Source: Bacteriovoracaceae bacterium (GTDB lineage Bacteria; Bdellovibrionota; Bacteriovoracia; Bacteriovoracales; Bacteriovoracaceae). Taken from it: a stretch of 64,000 nucleotides of DNA. The stretch covers positions 1 to 64,000 of the forward strand of contig JABGXW010000134.1 of assembly GCA_018675575.1 (NCBI GenBank). The letters are read 5' to 3'. The notes beneath the pieces were generated by a model. That model was not told the DNA's origin and did not search any database. It was given only the letters and a program-made list of their open reading frames with translations. Below are positions 1 through 6,471 of this stretch, piece by piece (within the stretch, counting starts at the first letter, position 1; each line of letters starts with the position of its first letter). The position numbers and the translations under genes are program-made.

Positions 1-118
1 TATAGATGCGGACCAAATTGTCTCAACAGGATACGGTGAAGAATTTCCAATCGCAGATAATGCAAATTATCAAGGACGGGCCACCAACCGTCGTGTTAAC
101 TTGAAAATTTTTAAATAA
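1..118 (+). CDS. OmpA-family C-terminal domain protein (3' fragment)
   Basis: The frame starting at base 2 is open from the window edge to a TAA at 116-118 and gives 38 residues. They end in the pattern typical of the peptidoglycan-binding OmpA/MotB domain: STGYGEEFPIADN, then GRATNRRVNLKIFK. In this family the NRR motif lies in the last helix and strand, and the arginines contact meso-diaminopimelate in peptidoglycan. The N-terminus, and so any barrel, lipobox or other domain, lies outside the window. An intrinsic terminator follows about 50 bases downstream. The family is clear; the protein architecture is unknown. Confidence 0.8.
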   Translation, partial: IDADQIVSTGYGEEFPIADNANYQGRATNRRVNLKIFK

Positions 119-166
119 CCGCATCGTCAAGGCATTTATGACCTTTATAACTTGGACGACTTAATT

Positions 167-188
167 GTCTAAAGATTAGACTCTTTTT
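167..188 (+). terminator. Rho-independent terminator after the OmpA-family gene
   Basis: GTCTAA (167-172) pairs perfectly with TTAGAC (176-181) across a 3-base loop and is followed by TCTTTTT. The stem is short, but its position after the OmpA stop and before an independent promoter fits a terminator. Confidence 0.55.
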
Positions 189-248
189 GTGTGGGTTAAC
201 AGCCAAATAACTAATACATTGTTTTTATTGATCCAAATAACTTAAGTT

Positions 249-265
249 TTGGCATATTTCTTGCT
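249..265 (+). promoter_or_regulatory. Putative sigma-54 (-24/-12) promoter
   Basis: TTGGCATATTTCTTGCT matches the RpoN consensus TTGGCAC-N5-TTGCW. The invariant GG and GC are separated by exactly 10 bases. Initiation would be about 12 bases after the GC, giving a leader of roughly 45 bases before the ATG at 320. No enhancer-binding site or activator gene was identified nearby. Confidence 0.55.
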
Positions 266-319
266 CATTAATAACAAAGCACTTTAAATGCAAGTTTTTA
301 ACAAAACACGAGAGGAAAG

Positions 320-1153
320 ATGAAATTGTTCAAAAAGTTGAAACGAAAACAGCTGATGTTAATGTTGGTCACCTTAGTATTAATGGGTGCATGTGGAAGA
401 GTCAAATTTGAATTAGATCAATCCTTATTAGTCCCCTTAAATGTTGTGACAACGATTAAAGAGGCTTCAATAAAATGTGCCGAAGCAAAAGAAGATGGAG
501 CATTAGTAAGTAGTGAGCAGAATATTATATTTTCCGAAAAAGGTGAATGTGATTGGAATGCTGGTGATAATCTTTCTAAGCGTGATGGTAAAATTAGAGC
601 GAGTGCAGAGGAATACATTGATCTTCACCTTCCAACTAATGCCACACTTTGTGATATTGAATTTGATTTTAAAGAAGATCCAAATATGTTATATGATGAT
701 GAATTAATCTTAACTCTTGGTAGTAAGGTTCTCTTTATGACTCAGGATTATTCAACAAACTCTTCTTCATCTAAATATAATCCAGAGGGACTTTCAGTAA
801 ATAGTTTAGGACTTGTTGAATATAGCTGGCTTGGTAATTCTAGTGGTGAGCATGGTTTAAGAGGATTATTTTACGGATGGCAACAGGCTCCACAATACTG
901 TTTAGGTGGAACTGCAGCAACATGTGATGTCCCGCTTTCACAACATGCAGGCGCATTTAATATCGACATTCCAAGTGAAAAAATAATAGAAATTGGAATG
1001 TTAAATGGATTGACCTTTGATGATGGAGAAGCCGTTCATATTCCTACTCCATTAAAAATTGGTTTCATTAGTACAGGAGATAACGACAGATCAGATTGCC
1101 AACATACTGAAGTAGAATTAGATGTTAAACTTAAGTACATTGTTTTAGATTAA
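320..1153 (+). CDS. Hypothetical lipoprotein
   Basis: The 277-residue protein starts at an ATG behind a good ribosome binding site (GAGAGGAAAG). It has a basic N-terminus (KKLKRK), a hydrophobic stretch and a lipobox ending LMGAC, so it should be exported and lipidated, probably facing the periplasm or the outer membrane. The mature part is acidic, with several scattered cysteines and serine/glycine-rich segments, and reads like a beta-rich domain, but I recognise no family. It is preceded by a sigma-54-like promoter and a terminator, so it is probably controlled separately from the OmpA-family gene. The receiver gene downstream is 45 bases away and may be cotranscribed. Confidence 0.75.
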   Translation: MKLFKKLKRKQLMLMLVTLVLMGACGRVKFELDQSLLVPLNVVTTIKEASIKCAEAKEDGALVSSEQNIIFSEKGECDWNAGDNLSKRDGKIRASAEEYIDLHLPTNATLCDIEFDFKEDPNMLYDDELILTLGSKVLFMTQDYSTNSSSSKYNPEGLSVNSLGLVEYSWLGNSSGEHGLRGLFYGWQQAPQYCLGGTAATCDVPLSQHAGAFNIDIPSEKIIEIGMLNGLTFDDGEAVHIPTPLKIGFISTGDNDRSDCQHTEVELDVKLKYIVLD

Positions 1154-1198
1154 AACTAACTAATAAATGATTAAATTGTCTCTAATCGAAGGGGATTG

Positions 1199-1594
1199 AT
1201 GAGTTTTAATGCAGTCGCTTTAATAGATGATGATCCAAATCTCATTAAAATTGGAACCACGGTCTTAACAAAGATTGGAGGTAAAAAAGTTACAAGCTTT
1301 ATTTCCGGCGAAGACTTTTTAGCTTACATCAAAGATCATGTAAATATCTATGATGTAATACTTATCGATGTTAATATGCCTGAAATGTTGGGAACAGAAG
1401 TGGTAGATAGAATTGTTGAAAAACATCCTGAATTTAATACTCCCATCATATTCTTAACAGGTATGAATGATAAAAATGAGCTTAAAGAACTCTTTAACCA
1501 TACAGGTGTTATTGGAGTAATTTCTAAACCATTTGATCCTATGGAGCTTATACATTTAGTTGATGACTTGTTAGAAGCAAAATCTGGAGTTTAA
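1199..1594 (+). CDS. Stand-alone response regulator receiver domain (CheY-like)
   Basis: This 131-residue protein is a single receiver domain with no output domain. The acidic pocket is D10/D11 (LIDDDPN), the phosphoacceptor is D57 (VILIDVNMPEM), the switch threonine is T87 (FLTG) and the conserved lysine is K110 (SKPFDP). I chose the ATG at 1199 over the in-frame TTG at 1196 because AAGGGG at 1189-1194 is better placed for it. Such proteins relay phosphate to a motor or act in multistep phosphorelays. No cognate kinase is adjacent. The neighbour on the other strand ends 4 bases after it. Confidence 0.9.
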   Translation: MSFNAVALIDDDPNLIKIGTTVLTKIGGKKVTSFISGEDFLAYIKDHVNIYDVILIDVNMPEMLGTEVVDRIVEKHPEFNTPIIFLTGMNDKNELKELFNHTGVIGVISKPFDPMELIHLVDDLLEAKSGV

Positions 1595-1598
1595 GAAA

Positions 1599-3017
1599 CT
1601 ACAATGTTTTTAGATATTCCACGAGGGCCAACCGATCCTCTTTTGTAAACTTTTCGAAGCCTTTTATGAAGTGCCCTACGTTTGACTGACCTTCTCTTTC
1701 AATAAAATAAATATCGCGATCACCTTTCTTCGCTTTTCGTAGCATTTTTGCATATTCATTTTTAGTAAATAAAGTTAGACCAATATTTTTCTCATCAAAC
1801 CGATGCTTGTCTCCTGCTCGATACATAGAAAAAATTTTAGACCTTTCTTCTGGGCGAATCATTAATTGATATAGGTTTGGAACAGAGCCATTATGTAAAT
1901 ACGGAAATCTAGACCAAATACCCCAAAGTTTCGGCGCGAAATAACCTTTTTGAACTAGATCGTAATTAAAAGTTAGAATATCTGATAGGGAGCTTTGCTC
2001 AACTCTAGCAACAAATTCTGGACTAATTGCCAATAGCTTTTCTGAATCAGTGTTAACTTTATTTTTTGGAATTACTTTTGGAGCTGTGTAGATGGGATTC
2101 TTTTTAGCATCTAAGTGATGAGGGCCATGGCATTTTAAACAAGAGCTTTTATAAAGAACTTTTCCTTTAGCTGCTAAAGCATTATTGATTGTGAAAGGAT
2201 ACTTTGGAGGTAATAATTTTGAAAGTACTTCGTCTGTTAACCATTTTATTTGAGGAAGGACATTTCGGAGATGTTCACCACTGTCAGAAGCAAAAAGCTC
2301 TGCACCAAAAATCCAGGCATAATTATCTCCGCTAAGAGAACCATCATTAAAAATTCCAGCTTCCCTCTTTGCTCCAATACCCCATAGATGAGGAACTTTT
2401 ACCTGGGCCCTACCCATGTCCTTGGGATACGGGAGTCCTTGGTCTTCATAGAAGAACGTTTTAATCGTGCTGTCTGGAACTAGGCCTCTAGTAAGTGAGC
2501 TAATCTTTTTATCTGAGGTAATTTTTGCAAAGTGCTGCGCCTTGTTGTAAATATATTTATAATCGGGATTTGAACTTCTAGATCCCCAAAATCTTTGAAT
2601 TTTATAGGTATCTCTTCCAACTTTATAAGGATCAATAGTTTTGTTCCCAAGTCCTGGGATGATAATTCCTGCAGCTTTTCCTGAGTGACATGCTGTACAG
2701 CCTAGAACACCAATTTCCATATTTTTATATTTTACTTTGAAGACTCCCATGAGTTTTTTATTTCTTTCTATGAAACCATACCTTCTTTCGATGAATGAGG
2801 TTGCTCCCGCTTCGCTGTCTCCTAACGGCCCATCTCTATTATCTGCACCTAGCATCCACATTAGTTTTGATAAGTTTGGCGAGATAGACATTCCTCGCCC
2901 ATTTTCAAAAAAATGCCAATTATAAAATTTTTCGGCTGCAGCATTGTGTTCGGCAGTCCGAGTATTTGCCAATAGCAAATTAGAGATTAGAAATGTGAAA
3001 ATTGTTATTTTTTTCAT
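1599..3017 (-). CDS. Dihaem c-type cytochrome of the RoxA / cytochrome c peroxidase superfamily
   Basis: The 472-residue protein has a Sec signal peptide (MKKITIFTFLISNLLLANT) and two CxxCH haem c sites: CTACH at residues 107-111 and CLKCH at 293-297. The C-terminal part carries GIWSRFPYLHNGSVPNL, which resembles the PYLHNGSVP region of the RoxA/RoxB rubber oxygenases and their many uncharacterised relatives. The overall length and haem spacing fit that group better than the shorter classical CcpA/MauG enzymes. It should be periplasmic or secreted. The substrate is unknown: peroxide, a polyisoprenoid or another hydrocarbon are all possible. It is monocistronic and convergent with the receiver gene. 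Confidence 0.75.
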   Translation of the reverse strand: MKKITIFTFLISNLLLANTRTAEHNAAAEKFYNWHFFENGRGMSISPNLSKLMWMLGADNRDGPLGDSEAGATSFIERRYGFIERNKKLMGVFKVKYKNMEIGVLGCTACHSGKAAGIIIPGLGNKTIDPYKVGRDTYKIQRFWGSRSSNPDYKYIYNKAQHFAKITSDKKISSLTRGLVPDSTIKTFFYEDQGLPYPKDMGRAQVKVPHLWGIGAKREAGIFNDGSLSGDNYAWIFGAELFASDSGEHLRNVLPQIKWLTDEVLSKLLPPKYPFTINNALAAKGKVLYKSSCLKCHGPHHLDAKKNPIYTAPKVIPKNKVNTDSEKLLAISPEFVARVEQSSLSDILTFNYDLVQKGYFAPKLWGIWSRFPYLHNGSVPNLYQLMIRPEERSKIFSMYRAGDKHRFDEKNIGLTLFTKNEYAKMLRKAKKGDRDIYFIEREGQSNVGHFIKGFEKFTKEDRLALVEYLKTL

Positions 3018-3173
3018 AAAATAATTAGACTATTCATCTGCACAAATCGTCAAGGACTTCATTTTTAATCTTAGCTCATCTCTAGAAACATTAGTATAGT
3101 CAACCTACAAGACAAGTAAGATTATTGTGCACTGACTCTATAAGTCTTATGAAATGTTTTATAGTATTTCTAA

Positions 3174-5042
3174 ATGAAAAATATCTTAATAATACTATCT
3201 TTGACTTTTATTTCTCTTTCAAAAGTTTACGCAAGGGCATCTATAGCAAAAGCCGATTGGGTGAGGGGACATGTTACTAAACTCGATCCAAACTCTAAGA
3301 AAGCAGTAATTCTTAAAAAAGGAGACCTGCTTTATGAAGACACATCTATTGTGACTTCAAAAAAATCCATTGTACGAGTTCGATTTGCAAACAACTCTGT
3401 TCTTACTCTTGGACAAAATAGTAAATTTATTATTGAGGAAATGAAAAATAAGGAAAGCACCCTCGTTAATCTTTTGATGGGACAACTAAGAGCTAAAGTT
3501 GATAAAGCTAAGACAGGACAACCAAAAAATAAATTTATTATGAAAACGAGAACTGCAGCAGTTGGAGTTCGTGGCACAGAATTTTTAACTGTCTATAATC
3601 CTACTGGTCAAAATACTTCATTGGTAACTATAGAGGGTGAAGTTGCCATGAAAAAAGTGGTAAAAAAGCGAGGTATCGTCGATCAATCTCACGTGAATTC
3701 CATGACAGAGAAAGCTGCAAATAGCTCTACCTCAAAAGTTGATGTCTTCGAGAAGGTTCTTTCAGAATCAGATACAGTGATTATCAAAAAGGGACGATTT
3801 TCGGGAGTAAATTCAAACTTTTTGAAGGCATCTAAGCCGGTTAAAATTTCAGCTAAGCAATTTATAGCCTTGAGAGAAGATGCAGCACTCGAATCCCACA
3901 TCAAAGAAGCTACCAAGTTAAAGGGTATTAGCTCTAAACAAATTGAAGAAGTTGCAAAGGAAATAGATGCTGTTGAAGTTGTGGATCCTAAGAAGGAAGG
4001 ATTTTTTAATGAAAAGACAGGTGAATTTGCTCCTAAATCCGGTGGAATTTTAGACACTTCTACAGGAATATATGTTCAACCCCCAAATGATGCAAAGTAT
4101 AATGATGGCACCAAAGCTTACGAGATAGATGAATCGATAGGCCATGTTTCTGTGGGTGGTGGTTATATTCCCCCCGCAGGATTAGCATTAGACTCAAATA
4201 AGGGATTTGTGGCCATCGCAGCTGTTGACAACAAAGAAGATGAAGAAAAAATCAAGGCCTTGAATAAAACAATTGCCACCTCTCTTCCAATACCTAAAGA
4301 ACAAATAAACAAAAAAAGCAAGATAAACAAACATCAACTTTATTTTTCACTTGGCCCAGCGAGTATTAATTCTGAACTTTCCGATATAAATCTAGTATCA
4401 AACACAAATAACGTAGCAAGAGAATCTGGAGGCAGTCAGTATACTTTCAGTTGGAGTAAAGTTTGGGGTAAGAAGATTTCATCAGAATTTAAAATTTCTC
4501 AATTAGAAGCAGATGTACAGCAATCTTATAATTCCTTTAATACAGAAAAACAAACTAAAACCCTGTTGTATCTTAATAGCACTATAGGTCATAAAACATG
4601 GAGTCGCTTTTCAACAAAATTCTCTCTCATTCTTAAAGATATTTTGGTCCCAACAATTAGAGGTAGTATACAGCATATGGGGAATGATTATTCAGAGCTA
4701 TTAAAGGAAATTTCACCAAGGTTTTCTCTAGGCACTACTTATCATGCATATAAGGGAGACATGTTTACTTTTAATTTAGACTTTGACATAATTTTCTTTG
4801 CTGCGGTATCTATTACAAATACTCAATCGCCTGAAGTTGTAGAATTAATGCCTGGAATAGGAATGAACTTTAGAGCAGAGGGTAGATGGAAGGTCTTTAC
4901 TCGTTACTTTGTTGCTCTCTATATGAGGCATACATCGGAGGATCAAGATGTTAAAATAGTTGGTGGTACGGCGATTAATAATGATTTTAAAGCTAAATAT
5001 ACTGAAGATTCTGTAGGGTTAATTTTAGGATACGAGTTTTAA
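3174..5042 (+). CDS. Secreted FecR-domain protein with barrel-like C-terminus
   Basis: The 622-residue protein has a cleavable signal peptide (to about ARA, residue 22), then a FecR domain at about residues 33-160. That domain includes the RVRFANNSVLTLG strand, QLRAKV, and TAAVGVRGTEFLTVY. A low-complexity linker rich in K, E and S follows. From about 390 the sequence alternates polar and aromatic residues and ends GLILGYEF, the C-terminal aromatic signature of outer-membrane barrels. Classical FecR is an inner-membrane anti-sigma regulator beside an ECF sigma gene. This one has no sigma neighbour and looks like an envelope protein, as in the wide family of FecR-domain surface proteins. Confidence 0.75.
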   Translation: MKNILIILSLTFISLSKVYARASIAKADWVRGHVTKLDPNSKKAVILKKGDLLYEDTSIVTSKKSIVRVRFANNSVLTLGQNSKFIIEEMKNKESTLVNLLMGQLRAKVDKAKTGQPKNKFIMKTRTAAVGVRGTEFLTVYNPTGQNTSLVTIEGEVAMKKVVKKRGIVDQSHVNSMTEKAANSSTSKVDVFEKVLSESDTVIIKKGRFSGVNSNFLKASKPVKISAKQFIALREDAALESHIKEATKLKGISSKQIEEVAKEIDAVEVVDPKKEGFFNEKTGEFAPKSGGILDTSTGIYVQPPNDAKYNDGTKAYEIDESIGHVSVGGGYIPPAGLALDSNKGFVAIAAVDNKEDEEKIKALNKTIATSLPIPKEQINKKSKINKHQLYFSLGPASINSELSDINLVSNTNNVARESGGSQYTFSWSKVWGKKISSEFKISQLEADVQQSYNSFNTEKQTKTLLYLNSTIGHKTWSRFSTKFSLILKDILVPTIRGSIQHMGNDYSELLKEISPRFSLGTTYHAYKGDMFTFNLDFDIIFFAAVSITNTQSPEVVELMPGIGMNFRAEGRWKVFTRYFVALYMRHTSEDQDVKIVGGTAINNDFKAKYTEDSVGLILGYEF

Positions 5043-5331
5043 TTTAGTCTTGGTAAAAAGAACCATTTTTAAATTTATAATTAACCAGTCACGTACTGTT
5101 TCTAGCACCACTTCAATATGAACTATAATATTGTACGGAAAATTGATATTTTGGTCGATAAGATTAGGTGTGAGTTTATCACTAAAGCAATTACAGTGAG
5201 TTATAGTGTACTTCTCGATTCCTGGATGGCCATTTTGTTGGCAGTATAGGAGTACTAACTATTCACTATTTTTAGCAATAATTTATCGCAAGAAATTGTA
5301 AAACAAGTCAGAGCTATTTATACTCAATATC

Positions 5332-5820
5332 ATGAGTAATGAAGTATTGATTTATATCTACAAAGCTTTTTTCTACATTTTGTTTGGATGTACGATGGAA
5401 GTCGTTTTTTCGGTTATAGGAATTGAAAAATTAGTAGGAAAGACAATTACAAGGAGAGTTCCTACTAATTACTTAGAAGGGTTTATCTCTTTATATATGT
5501 TTCCCATCTATGCGATAGGTTTACCATTCTTCTTTGAGCCCGTTCTGTCTTTAATTTCTTCATGGCATATATTCTTCCGGTACATTCTGTGGTGCTTTTC
5601 TATTACAGCTGCGGAAGCTTTATTAGGATTTGTTTGTCACAAACTACTAAAGTTTTATCCGTGGGATTATTACAAGCTTTCCCCTTACAAAGTATTTTAT
5701 GAGGGTTATACTCTTTGGAATCTTATTCCTTTTTGGGGAATTGCAGGACTAGCATTAGAAATTTATTCTTCTTATCTAAACTACTCTTCAAAATACTTTT
5801 TACTTTTTTTGGAAAAATAA
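5332..5820 (+). CDS. Membrane protein of the putative ABC-transporter type IV (CmpB-like) family
   Basis: The 162-residue protein has about four transmembrane segments. The segment AAEALLGFVCHKLLKFYPWDY, followed by YTLWNLIPFWGIAGL, resembles the PF06541 family, in which a helix is followed by a W-DY motif and a WG-rich helix. Function is unknown in the family despite the ABC-transporter name, and no ATPase partner is adjacent. No strong Shine-Dalgarno sequence precedes the ATG. The 289 bases upstream hold no other convincing gene. The downstream promoter for the DUF1854 unit begins 10 bases after its stop. Confidence 0.55.
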   Translation: MSNEVLIYIYKAFFYILFGCTMEVVFSVIGIEKLVGKTITRRVPTNYLEGFISLYMFPIYAIGLPFFFEPVLSLISSWHIFFRYILWCFSITAAEALLGFVCHKLLKFYPWDYYKLSPYKVFYEGYTLWNLIPFWGIAGLALEIYSSYLNYSSKYFLLFLEK

Positions 5821-5830
5821 TTTTTTCTTG

Positions 5831-5858
5831 TTGACTTCTATTGAAAATCATCTATTTT
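5831..5858 (+). promoter_or_regulatory. Sigma-70-type promoter of the leader ORF / ABC / DUF1854 unit
   Basis: TTGACT at 5831-5836 is followed by a 16-base spacer and TATTTT at 5853-5858. It lies directly after the previous gene and about 30 bases before the Shine-Dalgarno sequence of the 39-codon ORF. Confidence 0.45.
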
Positions 5859-5898
5859 GTAAACATTATCAATAATCAAATCTCAAAGGAGGTCTGAA

Positions 5899-6018
5899 GT
5901 GAGCAATATGACATTCATTTCAAAAGAGCTGAAAAGCTACGGACTTCTTCTGACGATACCAACAGAAGAGTCCCAGTCGGGACTGACACCGGGATTTCTA
6001 GTAAAAACTAGAGATTAA
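5899..6018 (+). CDS. 39-residue leader peptide or small peptide
   Basis: A GTG at 5899 lies 6 bases after a near-perfect Shine-Dalgarno sequence, AAAGGAGG, the strongest in this stretch. An in-frame ATG follows at 5908. The peptide begins MSNMTFISKELKSYG and ends SGLTPGFLVKTRD. It has no signal peptide, cysteines or membrane helix. The coding sequence is almost wholly occupied by hairpins that can pair in alternative ways (5941-6015). That suggests translation of this ORF controls RNA folding, as in leader-peptide attenuation. It could instead be a translated product or exported peptide of the ABC transporter downstream. Confidence 0.5.
   Translation: MSNMTFISKELKSYGLLLTIPTEESQSGLTPGFLVKTRD
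5941..6015 (+). promoter_or_regulatory. Mutually exclusive hairpins inside the leader ORF
   Basis: Hairpin A pairs 5941-5952 with 5963-5973 (11 pairs, one bulged T, 10-base loop). Hairpin B pairs AGTCCC (5969-5974) with GGGACT (5979-5984) across a 4-base loop. A and B share bases 5969-5973, so they cannot form together. Hairpin C pairs 5994-6002 with 6007-6015 (9 pairs including one wobble, AAAA loop) just before the stop codon. A ribosome on the 39-codon ORF would melt A, then B, then C. Confidence 0.5.
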
Positions 6019-6058
6019 AAAGTCACAAACGTTAGCAAATTTTAAAACTTTAACAAAC

Positions 6059-6105
6059 AAAGTTAGACAGAACTGAATATTACATTCAAGTTCATCTGAC
6101 TTTTT
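6059..6105 (+). terminator. Possible attenuator hairpin in the leader
   Basis: An imperfect inverted repeat pairs about 6059-6078 with 6084-6103 (AAAGT-AGA-GAACT-GAAT against ATTC-AGTTC-TCT-ACTTT). It is followed by TTTTT within 6101-6105. It lies between the 39-codon and 87-codon ORFs and could end transcription in the leader under one condition. The mismatches make it weaker than the operon's final terminator. Confidence 0.4.
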
Positions 6106-6116
6106 AACCTAAACCT

Positions 6117-6147
6117 TTGATTTCTACACATGGAAATCAATTTTATT
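6117..6147 (+). terminator. Second terminator-like hairpin in the leader
   Basis: TTGATTTC (6117-6124) pairs perfectly with GAAATCAA (6133-6140) over an 8-base loop and is followed by TTTTATT. The stem is AT-rich, so it may be weak or act as an RNA processing or stability element. It lies 18 bases before the Shine-Dalgarno sequence of the 87-codon ORF. Confidence 0.35.
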
Positions 6148-6173
6148 AACTTTATAAATCTAATGGAGGATTT

Positions 6174-6437
6174 ATGTACGCGAAATTTTTATTTAAAGAA
6201 TCGTTTTTGGTCGAGTTTAGTTCTCTATTAGAGGGAATGAAGATGGTTTTGAGCAGTAGCTTAAAATTATTAAAACTCTTTTATCAACCGCTTTTCAGAT
6301 GGGTATTTGTCTTGTTTAAGTGGCCAGTACTGGTCAAAAGACAATCACCAAATGAAAGGCCTGAACTTGTAGAGTTGGAAGTTTCGAGGTGGAGTGGACA
6401 TTCTCCACACTCGCCAGGACAGCTCTATTTTAGATGA
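6174..6437 (+). CDS. Small cationic, partly hydrophobic protein upstream of the ABC exporter
   Basis: The 87-residue protein starts at an ATG behind a strong ribosome binding site (TGGAGGATTT). Residues about 20-55 are hydrophobic and basic (SSSLKLLKLFYQPLFRWVFVLFKWP), amphipathic rather than a clean membrane helix. The C-terminus is polar and ends SGHSPHSPGQLYFR. No family is recognised. It sits between a structured leader and an ABC exporter, 34 bases before the exporter gene. It may be the exporter's substrate, a small partner, or a second leader ORF. Its start is well supported; whether it makes a functional protein is not. Confidence 0.5.
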   Translation: MYAKFLFKESFLVEFSSLLEGMKMVLSSSLKLLKLFYQPLFRWVFVLFKWPVLVKRQSPNERPELVELEVSRWSGHSPHSPGQLYFR

Positions 6438-6471
6438 TTGGGATTAGAAAAATCCCATAAAGGAGTAAAGA

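Noticed and set aside
418-618. 66-codon minus-strand ORF inside the lipoprotein gene
   Set aside because: Shadow of the real gene; no ribosome binding site and no family.
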